From: Deltaproteobacteria bacterium HGW-Deltaproteobacteria-15
Lineage (GTDB): Bacteria > Desulfobacterota > DSM-4660 > Desulfatiglandales > HGW-15
Reading direction: 5' to 3'
Length of the DNA stretch: 64,000 bases
NCBI GenBank assembly: GCA_002840535.1
Contig: PHBH01000014.1
Span: 1-64,000, forward strand
Part shown: positions 13,188-21,949 of the stretch, piece by piece
Layout: each line of letters starts with the position of its first letter
Position numbering within the stretch: the first letter of the stretch is position 1
The notes under the pieces: model-generated
Database searches by the model: none
Told to the model about the DNA's origin: nothing
What the model saw: the letters and a program-made list of their open reading frames with translations, nothing else
Program-made: the position numbers and the translations under genes

Positions 13188-15353
13188 ATGAACTGGAAGG
13201 AACGAATTTATTGCGGTGAACTGCGTCCGACCCATGCGGGACAGCAGGTCCTGCTCATGGGCTGGGTGGACGCCATCCGGGACCATGGGAACCTGCTCTT
13301 CATCCACATGCGGGATGTGCGCGGAACGGTCCAGGTGGTGTTCGACCCCACATTCAGCTCCAGGAGCTACACTCTGGCCGCATCGCTCAGGGAAGAGTAC
13401 GTCATTCAGGTAAAAGGAAGGGTTTCGGTCCGGGCTGCCGGGACCGAGAACCCCAACCTGTCGACCGGAGGGGTGGAGGTATTTGCAGGGGATCTGGAGA
13501 TCCTCTCCGAGTCCCGGACCCTCCCTTTTCCCATTTCCGAAAAGGCCATGGTGTTCGGGGAAGAGCTGAAATCCAATCCGGCCAATGTGGACGAAGACCT
13601 GCGGCTCCGATACCGGTACCTCGATCTCCGGCGGCCTTCCATGCAGGAGTGCTTCCAGAAGAGATACCAGATCGTAAGGACAATCCGCGATTACCTCCAC
13701 ACCCTGAACTTCATCGAGGTGGAGACCCCATTTCTCACCAAGAGCACCCCCGAAGGGGCAAGGGATTACCTCGTGCCGAGCAGGGTTCACCACGGGAGGT
13801 TTTACGCCCTTCCGCAATCCCCGCAACTCTTCAAGCAGCTCATCATGATGGCGGGCATGGACCGCTATTTCCAGATCGTGAAGTGCTTCCGGGATGAGGA
13901 TCTTCGGCCCAACCGGCAGCCGGAGTTCACCCAGCTCGATATGGAGGCATCCTTCATCGATGAGGAGTTCATCTACGAGATCGTGGAGGACCTGACCGTT
14001 CGCATCTTCCAGGTCGGCGGCATACAGTTGCCGCGCCCGTTTCCCCGCATGACCTATCAGGAGGCCATGGAGCGGTACGGGAACGACAAACCGGACCTCC
14101 GGTTCGACATGGCCTTCGAGGAGATTACGGACCTCGTTCAGGATACGGGGTACACGATCTTCAGGCAGATCCTCGGGCAGGGAGGAATTGTGAAGGGCTT
14201 CTGCGTGAGAGGCAGGGCCGATGCGCTCAGCAAGAACGTGCTCCAGAACGAGTATGCCTTGAAGATCGCGCCGGAAATGGGCGCCAAGGGCATGACCTGG
14301 ATGAAGGTGGTGGACGGGAAGCTTCAGTCCAACATCGCCCAGTTCTTCGGCCCGGACGAACTGGAAGGGATCAGGAGTCGATTCAATGCCGGCGAGGGGG
14401 ACGTGCTGGTGATGATCGCCGACACCTCGCGCGACCTGGTCAACAAGGTCCTCTCACAACTGCGGCTGCACATGGCAGAAAGACTGGGTCTCATCCCGGC
14501 GGACAGGTACACCCCGCTGTGGGTCACGGACTTCCCCCTGTTCGAGAAAAAGGAAGACGGGATAGGCTCCCAGCACCATCCCTTTACCATGCCCGACCGC
14601 ATTGACTTCGATCCCAAAAACCTGGAAGAACTGCTGAGCCTCAAATCAAGGGCCTACGATCTTGTCATGAACGGCGAGGAACTGGGGGGCGGGTCCATCC
14701 GGATCCACAGGATGGATATCCAGCAGAAGATATTCGAATCCCTCGGCATGGGTCCTGAGGAGTTGGAGAGCAAGTTCGGGTTTTTCCTGAGGGCGCTCGA
14801 ATACGGGGCGCCCCCTCACGGCGGGCTGGCCCTCGGGCTCGACAGGGTCATTGCCATGATCCTGAGGATGCCGTCCATCCGCGACGTGATCTCCTTTCCC
14901 AAGAACAGGAGCGCATTCTGTCCCCTTACCGAGGCCCCGTCTCTCGTCGACACGTGCCAGATGCAGGAGCTTGGGCTGGGCTCAACCCCTGAAGACAGCC
15001 GGGACGATTCACCCAGGTCCGCCGGGGCTGCGAAAGTTCATCGACCCGTCGCCCAGAAAAGGGACAGGATTTCCATGGATGAGGTAAAGCACGTGGCAAG
15101 ACTTGCCAGGCTGAAAGTCTCCAATGAAGAAGCGCGAGCCTATCAGAAGGATCTTAATGCGGTTTTGAACCACTTTGAAGTCCTCCAGTCGCTCGATACC
15201 AAAAATGTGACCCCCATGAGCCAGGTGCTGAAGACGGCAAACGTATGGCGGGAGGATGTTCCTGCAGAGAAAGAGGATACGGAATCTCTGCTCGAATCCT
15301 CCCCGGTAAGAGAGAAGAACTTCTATAAAGTCCCGCGGATTCTGGAAGGATGA
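13188..15353 (+). CDS. aspS-gatC: aspartyl-tRNA synthetase fused to GatC
   Basis: A 721-aa bifunctional protein. Residues about 1-602 are a full bacterial AspRS: an OB-fold anticodon domain with RDHGNLLFIHMRD, motif 2 (CFRDEDLRPNRQPEFTQLD), the GAD insertion and motif 3 (GAPPHGGLALGLDRV). The His in RDHGN corresponds to the residue associated with non-discriminating AspRS. After a linker of about 28 residues, residues 630-721 are a complete GatC (MDEVKHVARLARLKVSNEEA to FYKVPRILEG). No stop or frameshift separates them. An internal ATG at 15075, with GGGACAGGA before it, could also give free GatC. gatA overlaps by 4 bp. It should make Asp-tRNA-Asn and hand it to GatAB. Confidence 0.92.
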   Translation: MNWKERIYCGELRPTHAGQQVLLMGWVDAIRDHGNLLFIHMRDVRGTVQVVFDPTFSSRSYTLAASLREEYVIQVKGRVSVRAAGTENPNLSTGGVEVFAGDLEILSESRTLPFPISEKAMVFGEELKSNPANVDEDLRLRYRYLDLRRPSMQECFQKRYQIVRTIRDYLHTLNFIEVETPFLTKSTPEGARDYLVPSRVHHGRFYALPQSPQLFKQLIMMAGMDRYFQIVKCFRDEDLRPNRQPEFTQLDMEASFIDEEFIYEIVEDLTVRIFQVGGIQLPRPFPRMTYQEAMERYGNDKPDLRFDMAFEEITDLVQDTGYTIFRQILGQGGIVKGFCVRGRADALSKNVLQNEYALKIAPEMGAKGMTWMKVVDGKLQSNIAQFFGPDELEGIRSRFNAGEGDVLVMIADTSRDLVNKVLSQLRLHMAERLGLIPADRYTPLWVTDFPLFEKKEDGIGSQHHPFTMPDRIDFDPKNLEELLSLKSRAYDLVMNGEELGGGSIRIHRMDIQQKIFESLGMGPEELESKFGFFLRALEYGAPPHGGLALGLDRVIAMILRMPSIRDVISFPKNRSAFCPLTEAPSLVDTCQMQELGLGSTPEDSRDDSPRSAGAAKVHRPVAQKRDRISMDEVKHVARLARLKVSNEEARAYQKDLNAVLNHFEVLQSLDTKNVTPMSQVLKTANVWREDVPAEKEDTESLLESSPVREKNFYKVPRILEG

Positions 15354-16813
15354 CCATGGAACTCTGTGATCAAACCGCCGCCCGGCTCGCGGCCCTGCTC
15401 AGGAAGGGTGAAATCCGTTCCAGGGACATCGTTGAATCCGTTTTCAGGAGAATCGGCGAGAGGGAAGAGTCCATCCATGCCTACATCTCCACAGGGTACG
15501 ATGCAGCGATGAAGCAGGCTGAAGAGGCCGATTCCGCGCTTCTCAAGAAAACCCCTGCGTCCGTCCTGGCCGGAATACCCACTGCGGTGAAGGACAACCT
15601 CTGCACCAGGCAGATGAGGACAACCTGCGGCTCCAGAATTCTCGAGAACTACGTCCCTCCGTACGATGCCACAGCCGTGAAGAGGATCATGGAAGGCGGC
15701 GCCGTAATGACCGGCAAAACCAACATGGATGAGTTCGGCATGGGCTCCTCCACGGAAACGAGCTTCTTCGGGCCCACCCGCAATCCCTGGAACCCGGAAT
15801 TCGTCCCCGGGGGTTCGAGCGGAGGATCGGCGGCCGCCGTTGCCGCAGGAGAGGCCATTGTCGCGTTGGGTACCGACACAGGAGGATCCATCCGCCTCCC
15901 TTCGGCCTATTGCGGGGTGGTCGGCATCAAGCCGACTTATGGAAGGGTTTCCCGGTACGGTCTGATCTCCTATGCTTCATCCCTCGACCAGGTGGGCGCC
16001 ATCGGGAGAAGCGTGGAGGATTGTGCCATGGTCTTGAGCCTGATCTGCGGCCATGACCCGCGGGACACCACCTCCGCCCCGGTGAAGATGGACCTCGTTC
16101 TCGAATCCCTGAAAAAGGGAATCAAAGGACTCCGGATCGGGTTGCCGGCAGAGTATTTTGTGGAAGGGTTGGATCCAAGGGTCAAGGACATGATCCTCGG
16201 GGCCGCCTCCCTGCTCGAGCGAAACGGTGCACGCGTGAAGGAAGTCTCCCTTCCCCATGCCGGGCACGCCATCAGCGCCTATTACCTGATTGCAACTGCA
16301 GAGGCCAGCAGCAACCTGGCGAGATACGACGGTGTGAAGTACGGTTTTCGTGCAGAAGAAGTCCGCGACACGCTGCAGATGTATGAGCTTACCAGGAGCA
16401 TGGGGTTCGGCCGGGAAGTGAAAAGGCGGATCATGCTCGGGACCTATGCGCTCTCCGCCGGATACTACGACGCCTATTATTTGAAGGCTCAGGAGGCAAG
16501 GGCGCTGATCCGAAGGGATTTCGACAAGGCATTCGAGCAGGTGGACTCCCTCATTGCCCCGGTTTCCCCCGGCCTTCCTTTCAGACTGGGAGAAAAGATG
16601 GACGATCCGCTCCAGATGTACCTGGTGGACGTCTATACGGTTTCCGTAAACCTGGCAGGCCTTCCAGCCATGAGCATCCCGTGCGGCATGGTCGATGGGC
16701 TCCCAGCGGGGATGCAGATTATCGGCCGGCCCTTTGACGAGGAGACGGTGCTCAGGGTCGGGCATGCGTATGAGCAACTGAACGGTGCCGGTTCAAAGAA
16801 AGAAGAGTCTTGA
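15350..16813 (+). CDS. gatA: Asp-tRNA(Asn)/Glu-tRNA(Gln) amidotransferase subunit A
   Basis: A 487-aa amidase-signature enzyme that releases ammonia from glutamine for the GatCAB complex. The catalytic Ser-cisSer-Lys triad is visible: Lys in TAVKDNLCT, the first Ser in GGSSGGSAAAVA and the nucleophile in TDTGGSIRLPS. GIKPTYGRVSRYGL follows, as in all GatA proteins. The start ATG overlaps the stop of aspS-gatC as ATGA, so the two are translationally coupled; a second ATG six bases on is an alternative. Length is normal for the family. Confidence 0.96.
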   Translation: MTMELCDQTAARLAALLRKGEIRSRDIVESVFRRIGEREESIHAYISTGYDAAMKQAEEADSALLKKTPASVLAGIPTAVKDNLCTRQMRTTCGSRILENYVPPYDATAVKRIMEGGAVMTGKTNMDEFGMGSSTETSFFGPTRNPWNPEFVPGGSSGGSAAAVAAGEAIVALGTDTGGSIRLPSAYCGVVGIKPTYGRVSRYGLISYASSLDQVGAIGRSVEDCAMVLSLICGHDPRDTTSAPVKMDLVLESLKKGIKGLRIGLPAEYFVEGLDPRVKDMILGAASLLERNGARVKEVSLPHAGHAISAYYLIATAEASSNLARYDGVKYGFRAEEVRDTLQMYELTRSMGFGREVKRRIMLGTYALSAGYYDAYYLKAQEARALIRRDFDKAFEQVDSLIAPVSPGLPFRLGEKMDDPLQMYLVDVYTVSVNLAGLPAMSIPCGMVDGLPAGMQIIGRPFDEETVLRVGHAYEQLNGAGSKKEES

Positions 16814-16880
16814 CAGGATAACAGGATGAACAGGATTGTGAACAAGTATTCATCATGTCGATCCTGTAATCCTGTCTGAT
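16811..16880. repeat. 9-bp-period inverted word array between gatA and gatB
   Basis: ACAGGATAACAGGATGAACAGGATT on the left and ATCCTGTAATCCTGTC on the right are complementary word arrays that could fold into a long imperfect hairpin. It occupies most of the 112-bp gatA-gatB gap. Confidence 0.8.
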
Positions 16881-16925
16881 AATCTTTGAATCTTCGACAG
16901 ACCGTTGTCTTTCAACGAGAGAGAT

Positions 16926-18395
16926 ATGGACTACGAAGTAATCATCTGTTTTGAAACCCACGTGGAGCTCAAGACCGAGACCAAGCTCTTTTGCAGTTGT
17001 GCGGTCCGGTACGATGCTCCTCCAAACAGCAGGATCTGCCCTGTCTGCACCGGACAGCCCGGCTCTCTCCCTGTGCTGAACAGGAAGGCGGTGGAGCATG
17101 CGGTAAGGGCCGGGCTCGCTCTTCACTGCACCCCCAACCCCCTCTCGCGCTTTGCAAGGAAGAATTATTTTTATCCGGATCTTCCCAAAGGGTACCAGAT
17201 CTCGCAGTACGAACGCCCGTTCTGCGAAAACGGGTACCTGGAAATCCAGGGGGACGACGGCCGGCCTTATGAAGTGGGAATCAGGCGGATTCATCTCGAA
17301 GAGGATGCGGGGAAGCTGGTCCACAGCACGAGCTCGCTCGGCAGTTCCGATTTCAGCCTGGTGGATTACAACAGGGCCGGGGTTCCACTCCTCGAGATCG
17401 TGTGCGATCACGAAAGGAACCCTCTTCGCTCCATTCAGGAAGCGCGCTCTTATCTCGAAAAACTCAGGCAAACCCTCCGTTACGTCGGGGTGAGCGATTG
17501 CACCATTGAAAAAGGCCAGTTCCGATGCGATGTAAATGTCTCCCTGCGGCCGAGGTCGGCCCGAACCTTCGGCCGCCGTACGGAGATCAAGAACATGACC
17601 TCGTTCCGGTTCATCGCCGATGCGCTCGAATACGAGATCAGGAGACAGTCCGAGCTTCTCAGAACCGGCGGGGAGATCGCTCAGGAGACGCGGCTTTTCG
17701 ACGAGCAGAGAAAAATCACGGTTCCCATGCGCAGCAAGGAGGATGCCCCTGACTACCGCTATTTCCCGGACCCGGATCTGGTCGAGGTCGAGCTGGATGA
17801 GGATTTCATCGGGAAGATAAGGGACTCCCTCCCCGAGTTGCCGGATCAGAAGGTCGTTCGGCTTACAGAGGAGTACGGGATCCCCAGGGAAGACATCCTC
17901 ATCCTGACAAGAGAACGGGAGATCTCGGACTTCTTTCTGGCCTGCGCACCGCTCTGCCGGGACCGGGTGCGCTTGAGCCGCTGGATCATCAGGGATCTCT
18001 TCAAGCTCCTGAACGAAACCCGCAGGTCCATTTCCGATTGTCCGCTCAGACCAACCGATTTTGCCGAGTTGATCAACCTTCTCGATGCCGGCAAGATCAC
18101 GGACGCCATGGGAAGATCCATTCTGAAAGAAATGTTCCACAAGGAATGTGAGCTGGGCCAGCTTCTGAACAAAGAGGCAGCCGGTCCCATCAGGGATGCG
18201 GATACGCTTCTCAGGATGGTCGATGAGGTGACGGCCCAGAACCCGGAGGCGATCGCAAAAATCTCCAGCGGGATATTGGAGCCGGTCAATTTCCTTGTGG
18301 GTCAGGTCATGAGAAAGACGCGCGGCAAGGCAGACCCCAAGAAAGTGCGGGACCTGATCCAGCAAAAACTCGGGCTTTCACACGACGGGTCGTGA
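16926..18395 (+). CDS. gatB: Asp-tRNA(Asn)/Glu-tRNA(Gln) amidotransferase subunit B
   Basis: A 489-aa kinase-like subunit that activates the tRNA-bound Asp or Glu with ATP before amidation. The N-terminus reads YEVIICFETHVELKTETKLFC, where the usual family form is close to IGLEVHxQL; the C-x-C and C-x2-C zinc pairs (CSC, CPVC) and DLPKGYQISQYERP and MTSFRFIADALEYEI are present. The C-terminal helical and YqeY-like tail domains are complete (VNFLVGQVMRKTRGKADPKKV). The start was set to the ATG at 16926 with GAGAGAG upstream rather than the TTG at 16905. It is probably in the operon with gatA despite the repeat-filled gap. Confidence 0.95.
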   Translation: MDYEVIICFETHVELKTETKLFCSCAVRYDAPPNSRICPVCTGQPGSLPVLNRKAVEHAVRAGLALHCTPNPLSRFARKNYFYPDLPKGYQISQYERPFCENGYLEIQGDDGRPYEVGIRRIHLEEDAGKLVHSTSSLGSSDFSLVDYNRAGVPLLEIVCDHERNPLRSIQEARSYLEKLRQTLRYVGVSDCTIEKGQFRCDVNVSLRPRSARTFGRRTEIKNMTSFRFIADALEYEIRRQSELLRTGGEIAQETRLFDEQRKITVPMRSKEDAPDYRYFPDPDLVEVELDEDFIGKIRDSLPELPDQKVVRLTEEYGIPREDILILTREREISDFFLACAPLCRDRVRLSRWIIRDLFKLLNETRRSISDCPLRPTDFAELINLLDAGKITDAMGRSILKEMFHKECELGQLLNKEAAGPIRDADTLLRMVDEVTAQNPEAIAKISSGILEPVNFLVGQVMRKTRGKADPKKVRDLIQQKLGLSHDGS

Positions 18396-18419
18396 GCGCG
18401 GTAATGATGCCAAAGAAAG

Positions 18420-18562
18420 TAGGCAGTAAGCAGTCCCCGCGAAGAATACACGGGATCTTCGCTCCGCTACGATAGGCAGTGAGCAGTGAGCACAAGAAGC
18501 AGTAAGCAGTCCCGCGAAACGACACACGGGATCTTCGCTCCGCTACGATAGGCAGTGAGCAG
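18420..18562. repeat. repeat block with heptamer words (CAGTGAG/CAGTAAG)
   Basis: Words GCAGTGA and GCAGTAA recur with a 7-bp period, interleaved with two copies of a CGCGAA-CGACACACGGGATC-TTCGCTCCGCTACGATA unit. The block is the inverted counterpart of 12151-12312, so the yjbQ/aspS-gatC/gatA/gatB segment is flanked by an inverted pair. Confidence 0.85.
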
Positions 18563-18622
18563 ATAACAGATGGAGAGGCCGCAGAAGCCACAGCGGCGGC
18601 CGGTTCCGGCTCTTCGGGAGCA

Positions 18623-18855
18623 GATGTCCATTTTTCAGCAACCGTGTGCAGGTTGCTCAAAAATGCCCAGATGCAAGTTGTGCTTTCCCAATCCCGCTAT
18701 TCGCGGGGGCGCCCGAAAATGGGGTCCCACCCGGCAAGGGTGGGGTGTCCGTGTCCCCTGACGGACAAAGCCTGAGGAGTGAGGCGTACATCAGTACGTC
18801 GCAACGACGAAGGATGAGGGCAACGCCGCAGATGTCCGTTTTTCAGCAACCTGCC
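18623..18855. repeat. composite dispersed-type repeat element
   Basis: CAGATGTCC-TTTTTCAGCAACC occurs twice in direct orientation (about 18624 and 18832), with an inverted partner GGTTGCTCAAAAATGCCCAGATGC at about 18651. The interior has GAGGCGTACATCAGTACGTCGCAACGACGAAGGATGAGG, a self-complementary-looking arrangement I know as a widespread bacterial intergenic repeat type. No ORF is credible. Confidence 0.6.
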
Positions 18856-20183
18856 TAAAGCCTTGGAAGGTACCGCTCTATCTCGAAAGCGCTCACATGG
18901 GTCCTGTAGCGATCCCACTCGATCTTCTTGTTCTCGATGAACTTGTTGAAGATGTGGTCCCCTAGAACCTCTCTCACCAGTTTGCTCTTTTCCGTCTCCA
19001 GGATCGCCGCGTAGAGATTCCCCGGAAGGTCGGTGATGCCGTGGGCCCTTCGCTCGGCAGGATTCATTTCAAAAATATCCTCTTCAATGGGATCCGGGAG
19101 ATCCATCTTCTTCTCCACCCCGTCCATCCCGGCGCCCAGCATGACGGCAAAGGCGAGATAAGGGTTGCACGCGGGATCCGGGGATCGGAATTCGATCCTC
19201 GTAGCCATCTCCTTTCCCGGTTTGTACATGGGGACCCTGATCATTGTAGAACGATTCCTTCGGGCCCAGGAAACGTAGACAGGAGCCTCATACCCGGGCA
19301 CGAGACGCTTGTAGGAATTCACCCACTGGTTGGTAATTGCCGTGAGCTCCGGCGCATGATGAATCAGGCCTGCGATGTAGTGTTTTGCGATCGAGGAGAG
19401 GTGGTATTTGTCTTTCGGATCGTGGAAGGCGTTTTTGTCCCCCTTGAGGAGCGACTGGTGAACATGCATTCCGCTCCCGTTCTGGCCGAAGATCGGCTTG
19501 GGCATGAAGGTGGCATATACGCCATTCTTCCGGGCGATCTCCTTCACGACCAGGCGATACGTCATGGTCTTGTCCGCCATCCTGAGCCCCTCGTCGTACC
19601 TGAGATCGATTTCGTGCTGGCTGGGCGCCACCTCGTGGTGACTGTACTCCACCTGAATCCCCATGGACTGCAGTCCGAAAATGGTCTCCCTCCGGAGGTC
19701 GCTCGCCATGTCCAGGGGTCTCGCATCGAAGTAGCCTCCTGCATCCAGAACGTCCGTGCACCTGTTATCCTTGAAATAGAAATACTCGAGCTCCGGCCCC
19801 ACAAAAAACCGGTAGCCCTTTTCTCCAATCTTGTTCAACAGTCTCTTGAATGCATACCGGGGGTCCCCCTCATAAGGCGTCCCATCCGGGTTGAGGATGT
19901 CACAGAACATCCTGGCCACCGGCCGGTCCTCCCCTCTCCAGGGCACCAGTTGAAAGGTCTCCGGGTCAGGCATGGCGATCATGTCGCTTTCCTCGATCCG
20001 GGCGAATCCCTCTACCGAAGATCCGTCAAAGCCCATCCCCTCGCTCAAGCCCTCCTCCAGCTCCGAAGGAGTCACGGCAAAACTCTTGAGAAAACCGAGA
20101 ACATCCGTGAACCAGAACTGGATGAAACTGATGTCCCTGTCTTTGACGATCCTTTTCACGTCCTCGGCATTATGGCAATCCAT
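18855..20183 (-). CDS. glnA: glutamine synthetase, type I-alpha
   Basis: A 442-aa GS that condenses glutamate and ammonia using ATP. Visible motifs: the N-terminal beta-grasp region (FIQFWFTDVLGFLKSF), GMGFDGSSVEGFARIEESDM, GPELEYFYF and EYSHHEVAPSQHEIDLRYD in the catalytic barrel, KPIFGQNGSGMHVHQSL, and TNQWVNSYKRLVPGYEAPVYVSWARRNRS. The length and the ending GITDLPGNLYAAILETEKS fit the GSI-alpha class, without the NLYDLP adenylylation loop of GSI-beta. Control by adenylylation is therefore not expected. It is monocistronic, with a GCAGGAGGGAG ribosome-binding site. Confidence 0.96.
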   Translation of the reverse strand: MDCHNAEDVKRIVKDRDISFIQFWFTDVLGFLKSFAVTPSELEEGLSEGMGFDGSSVEGFARIEESDMIAMPDPETFQLVPWRGEDRPVARMFCDILNPDGTPYEGDPRYAFKRLLNKIGEKGYRFFVGPELEYFYFKDNRCTDVLDAGGYFDARPLDMASDLRRETIFGLQSMGIQVEYSHHEVAPSQHEIDLRYDEGLRMADKTMTYRLVVKEIARKNGVYATFMPKPIFGQNGSGMHVHQSLLKGDKNAFHDPKDKYHLSSIAKHYIAGLIHHAPELTAITNQWVNSYKRLVPGYEAPVYVSWARRNRSTMIRVPMYKPGKEMATRIEFRSPDPACNPYLAFAVMLGAGMDGVEKKMDLPDPIEEDIFEMNPAERRAHGITDLPGNLYAAILETEKSKLVREVLGDHIFNKFIENKKIEWDRYRTHVSAFEIERYLPRL

Positions 20184-20336
20184 GGTGCTCCCTCCTGCAA
20201 CAAGTCAGAGTTCATTCAAAACTGGTCTATCCTATTTTCATGGAAAAAAGCAACCCCATACGCGAGGAGGCCGGCAGGCCGGGACGATGAAAACCTTGAA
20301 GCCTAACGCGAATCAGGTTCTTGACAAAAGTATTCA

Positions 20337-20482
20337 CCCTAACGTTGCATTCAAACGGCCCGTGTTTCAATGAAAACGACAGCGGACAAGGGTTACAACA
20401 GAATCGAGTCGCCTTCTCTGGTTTGCACCCTGAGTTGAATCCTGACGAGCAATAAAATGCCGTCCTTAATGCAACATTAGGG
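20337..20482. repeat. MITE-like unit with 15-bp terminal inverted repeats
   Basis: CCCTAACGTTGCATT (20337-20351) and AATGCAACATTAGGG (20468-20482) are inverted with one mismatch. The 146-bp unit has no ORF. It could be a small non-autonomous element or a long hairpin; no target duplication is obvious. Confidence 0.55.
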
Positions 20483-20546
20483 TTCATCCTGCACGAATAG
20501 AGGCCGATAAGAGGTAAAAGGGTGATAAAGGCGGCCTTTCTTGCAA

Positions 20547-20564
20547 GCGGCACGGACCTTGCAT
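20547..20564 (+). promoter_or_regulatory. sigma-54-like (-24/-12) promoter candidate
   Basis: CGGCACGGACCTTGCA has GG (20549-20550) and GC (20561-20562) 12 bp apart and fits the GGCAC-N5-TTGC consensus well. It would start transcription near 20573, upstream of the NlpC/P60 gene. Confidence 0.45.
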
Positions 20565-20651
20565 TTTCATAGCATTGGGTTGATTCCGGGCCTGTGCACG
20601 AAAAAGTCGGCGACAAATCGGGGAGAGGTGCAGGCAAGGCCAGGTTCTTCT

Positions 20652-20680
20652 TGACAAAATCTTCTCCGTTCAATAGGGTG
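20652..20680 (+). promoter_or_regulatory. sigma-70-like promoter candidate
   Basis: TTGACA is followed after 17 bp by TAGGGT, with a start point about 45 bp before the TTG codon at 20729. It is an alternative to the sigma-54-like site for the same gene. Confidence 0.4.
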
Positions 20681-20728
20681 CGATAATTCCTGGGAAATCC
20701 ACCCCGGCTTCTATACCGGAGGTTCCGT

Positions 20729-21949
20729 TTGAAGGCAGGTGATATTCATCAGATCCGTTGTGTCCTGAAAACGAGACAGACGAAGTGGATGGCGCACGTA
20801 TTGTGTGCCTTCATCGTGATCCTCTGCCTGACCGTTCCCGCTCTTGCAGCGAAGAAGCGATCCCCCCAAAAAAGGAAGCCCTCCCCAAAAAAGACCTATC
20901 CGGCGTCTGAAAATCAACTCGTGAATGAAATGCTCAAGCACCTCGGCGTTCGATATCGACCCGGAGGCAGCAGCCCGAGCGGAGTGGACTGCTCAGGCTA
21001 TGTGGGCCTGGTTTACCGAAACGCTTACGGGCTGACTCTTCCCCATCAGTCAAAATCTCTCTACAGCTCTTCTGACCTGGAAGAAATTCCTTTGGATGAT
21101 CTGAAGACAGGGGATCTTCTCTTTTTCACCTCCTCGAAAAGGAGCAAGAGGATAAGTCATGTGGGGATTTATCTTCCGGAAGGGAAATTCGTCCACGCGG
21201 CCTCCGGGAAAGGGGTCATTGTTTCAAGTCTGGATGAGCAATACTGGAGCGAAAGGATTGCCGGTGCAAGGAGGATCCCGGAACTGGCCCAGTTGAAAAA
21301 CGGAGATGCGGCCCCCATCGAGTTCTCCGCGCTGGGTGCAAGCATGGGGACCCTTTCAGATTATCGTGAACCCGCTCCCTACCTGAGTGTCGTAAGCCAT
21401 TCCCTCGGGATGGAATTCGGACAAAACAGGGATTTCCAGGTCTCTCTCTTCCAGGACTCGTTTTTTTCATCGAAAGGAACGGATTCGGAGTATTCCTTTC
21501 ATGATGATTCCATGGGGCTCGACGGACGTCCCTTGTTGGCCCATGTGCAGGGGATCAGGGTCGAAAGGGACATCAGACCTTTTCCCTGGTTGATCGTTAC
21601 CCCGTCTCTATCCTATTTTGATTATGACGGGGGTCTGGATGAGGCGAGTCTCCCAAGAGGGTCCGTGGGTCTGGACCTTTCCCTCGGCTCCAGGGAAGAT
21701 GCATGGAGAATCTCCACTGGATTTCACTATCTCTCTCTCATCCACCACAAAGGATACGCCGAAGAGCAACGGGCACCCGAAGGCATCGACATGTCCCTCA
21801 CTTACAGCAGAAGACTTTCCGACGGGCTCTCTATTTTCCTGATCGGGGAGCGGCTCCAGCGGTACGAAGCGGTTTCAGCCGAATTTCCCCGGGAGGACAG
21901 GACTTTTGAGGACCAGAGGTTCTCGGTGCTGTTCAATTTCTCCTACTGA
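20729..21949 (+). CDS. NlpC/P60 (C40) peptidase with C-terminal beta-rich domain
   Basis: A 406-aa exported cell-wall hydrolase. After a signal region (MAHVLCAFIVILCLTVPALAA, cleavage likely after ALA) and a Lys/Pro-rich linker comes an NlpC/P60 domain (about 60-185): catalytic Cys in SGVDCSGYVGLVY, His in RISHVGIYLP and the following FVHAAS. Residues about 205-406 alternate polar and hydrophobic residues and end in FSVLFNFSY, an aromatic C-terminus as in outer-membrane beta-barrels, so the enzyme may be tethered to the outer membrane. The start is TTG with GGAGG six bases before it. It is expected to cleave peptidoglycan stem peptides. Confidence 0.85.
   Translation: MKAGDIHQIRCVLKTRQTKWMAHVLCAFIVILCLTVPALAAKKRSPQKRKPSPKKTYPASENQLVNEMLKHLGVRYRPGGSSPSGVDCSGYVGLVYRNAYGLTLPHQSKSLYSSSDLEEIPLDDLKTGDLLFFTSSKRSKRISHVGIYLPEGKFVHAASGKGVIVSSLDEQYWSERIAGARRIPELAQLKNGDAAPIEFSALGASMGTLSDYREPAPYLSVVSHSLGMEFGQNRDFQVSLFQDSFFSSKGTDSEYSFHDDSMGLDGRPLLAHVQGIRVERDIRPFPWLIVTPSLSYFDYDGGLDEASLPRGSVGLDLSLGSREDAWRISTGFHYLSLIHHKGYAEEQRAPEGIDMSLTYSRRLSDGLSIFLIGERLQRYEAVSAEFPREDRTFEDQRFSVLFNFSY

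Larger units (their letters stand above)
20184..20728. other. 545-bp divergent spacer between glnA and the NlpC/P60 gene
   Basis: No gene is seen. It holds a MITE-like inverted-repeat unit (20337-20482), a sigma-54-like site (20547-20564) and a sigma-70-like pair (20652-20680) pointing at the plus-strand gene. I found no convincing promoter for glnA on the minus strand. Confidence 0.6.

Noticed and set aside
16752-18365. Long minus-strand ORF opposite gatB
   Set aside because: It is antisense to a conserved gene and has no recognisable motif.
19041-20306. Plus-strand ORF of 421 codons opposite glnA
   Set aside because: It is antisense to glutamine synthetase and shows no family features.
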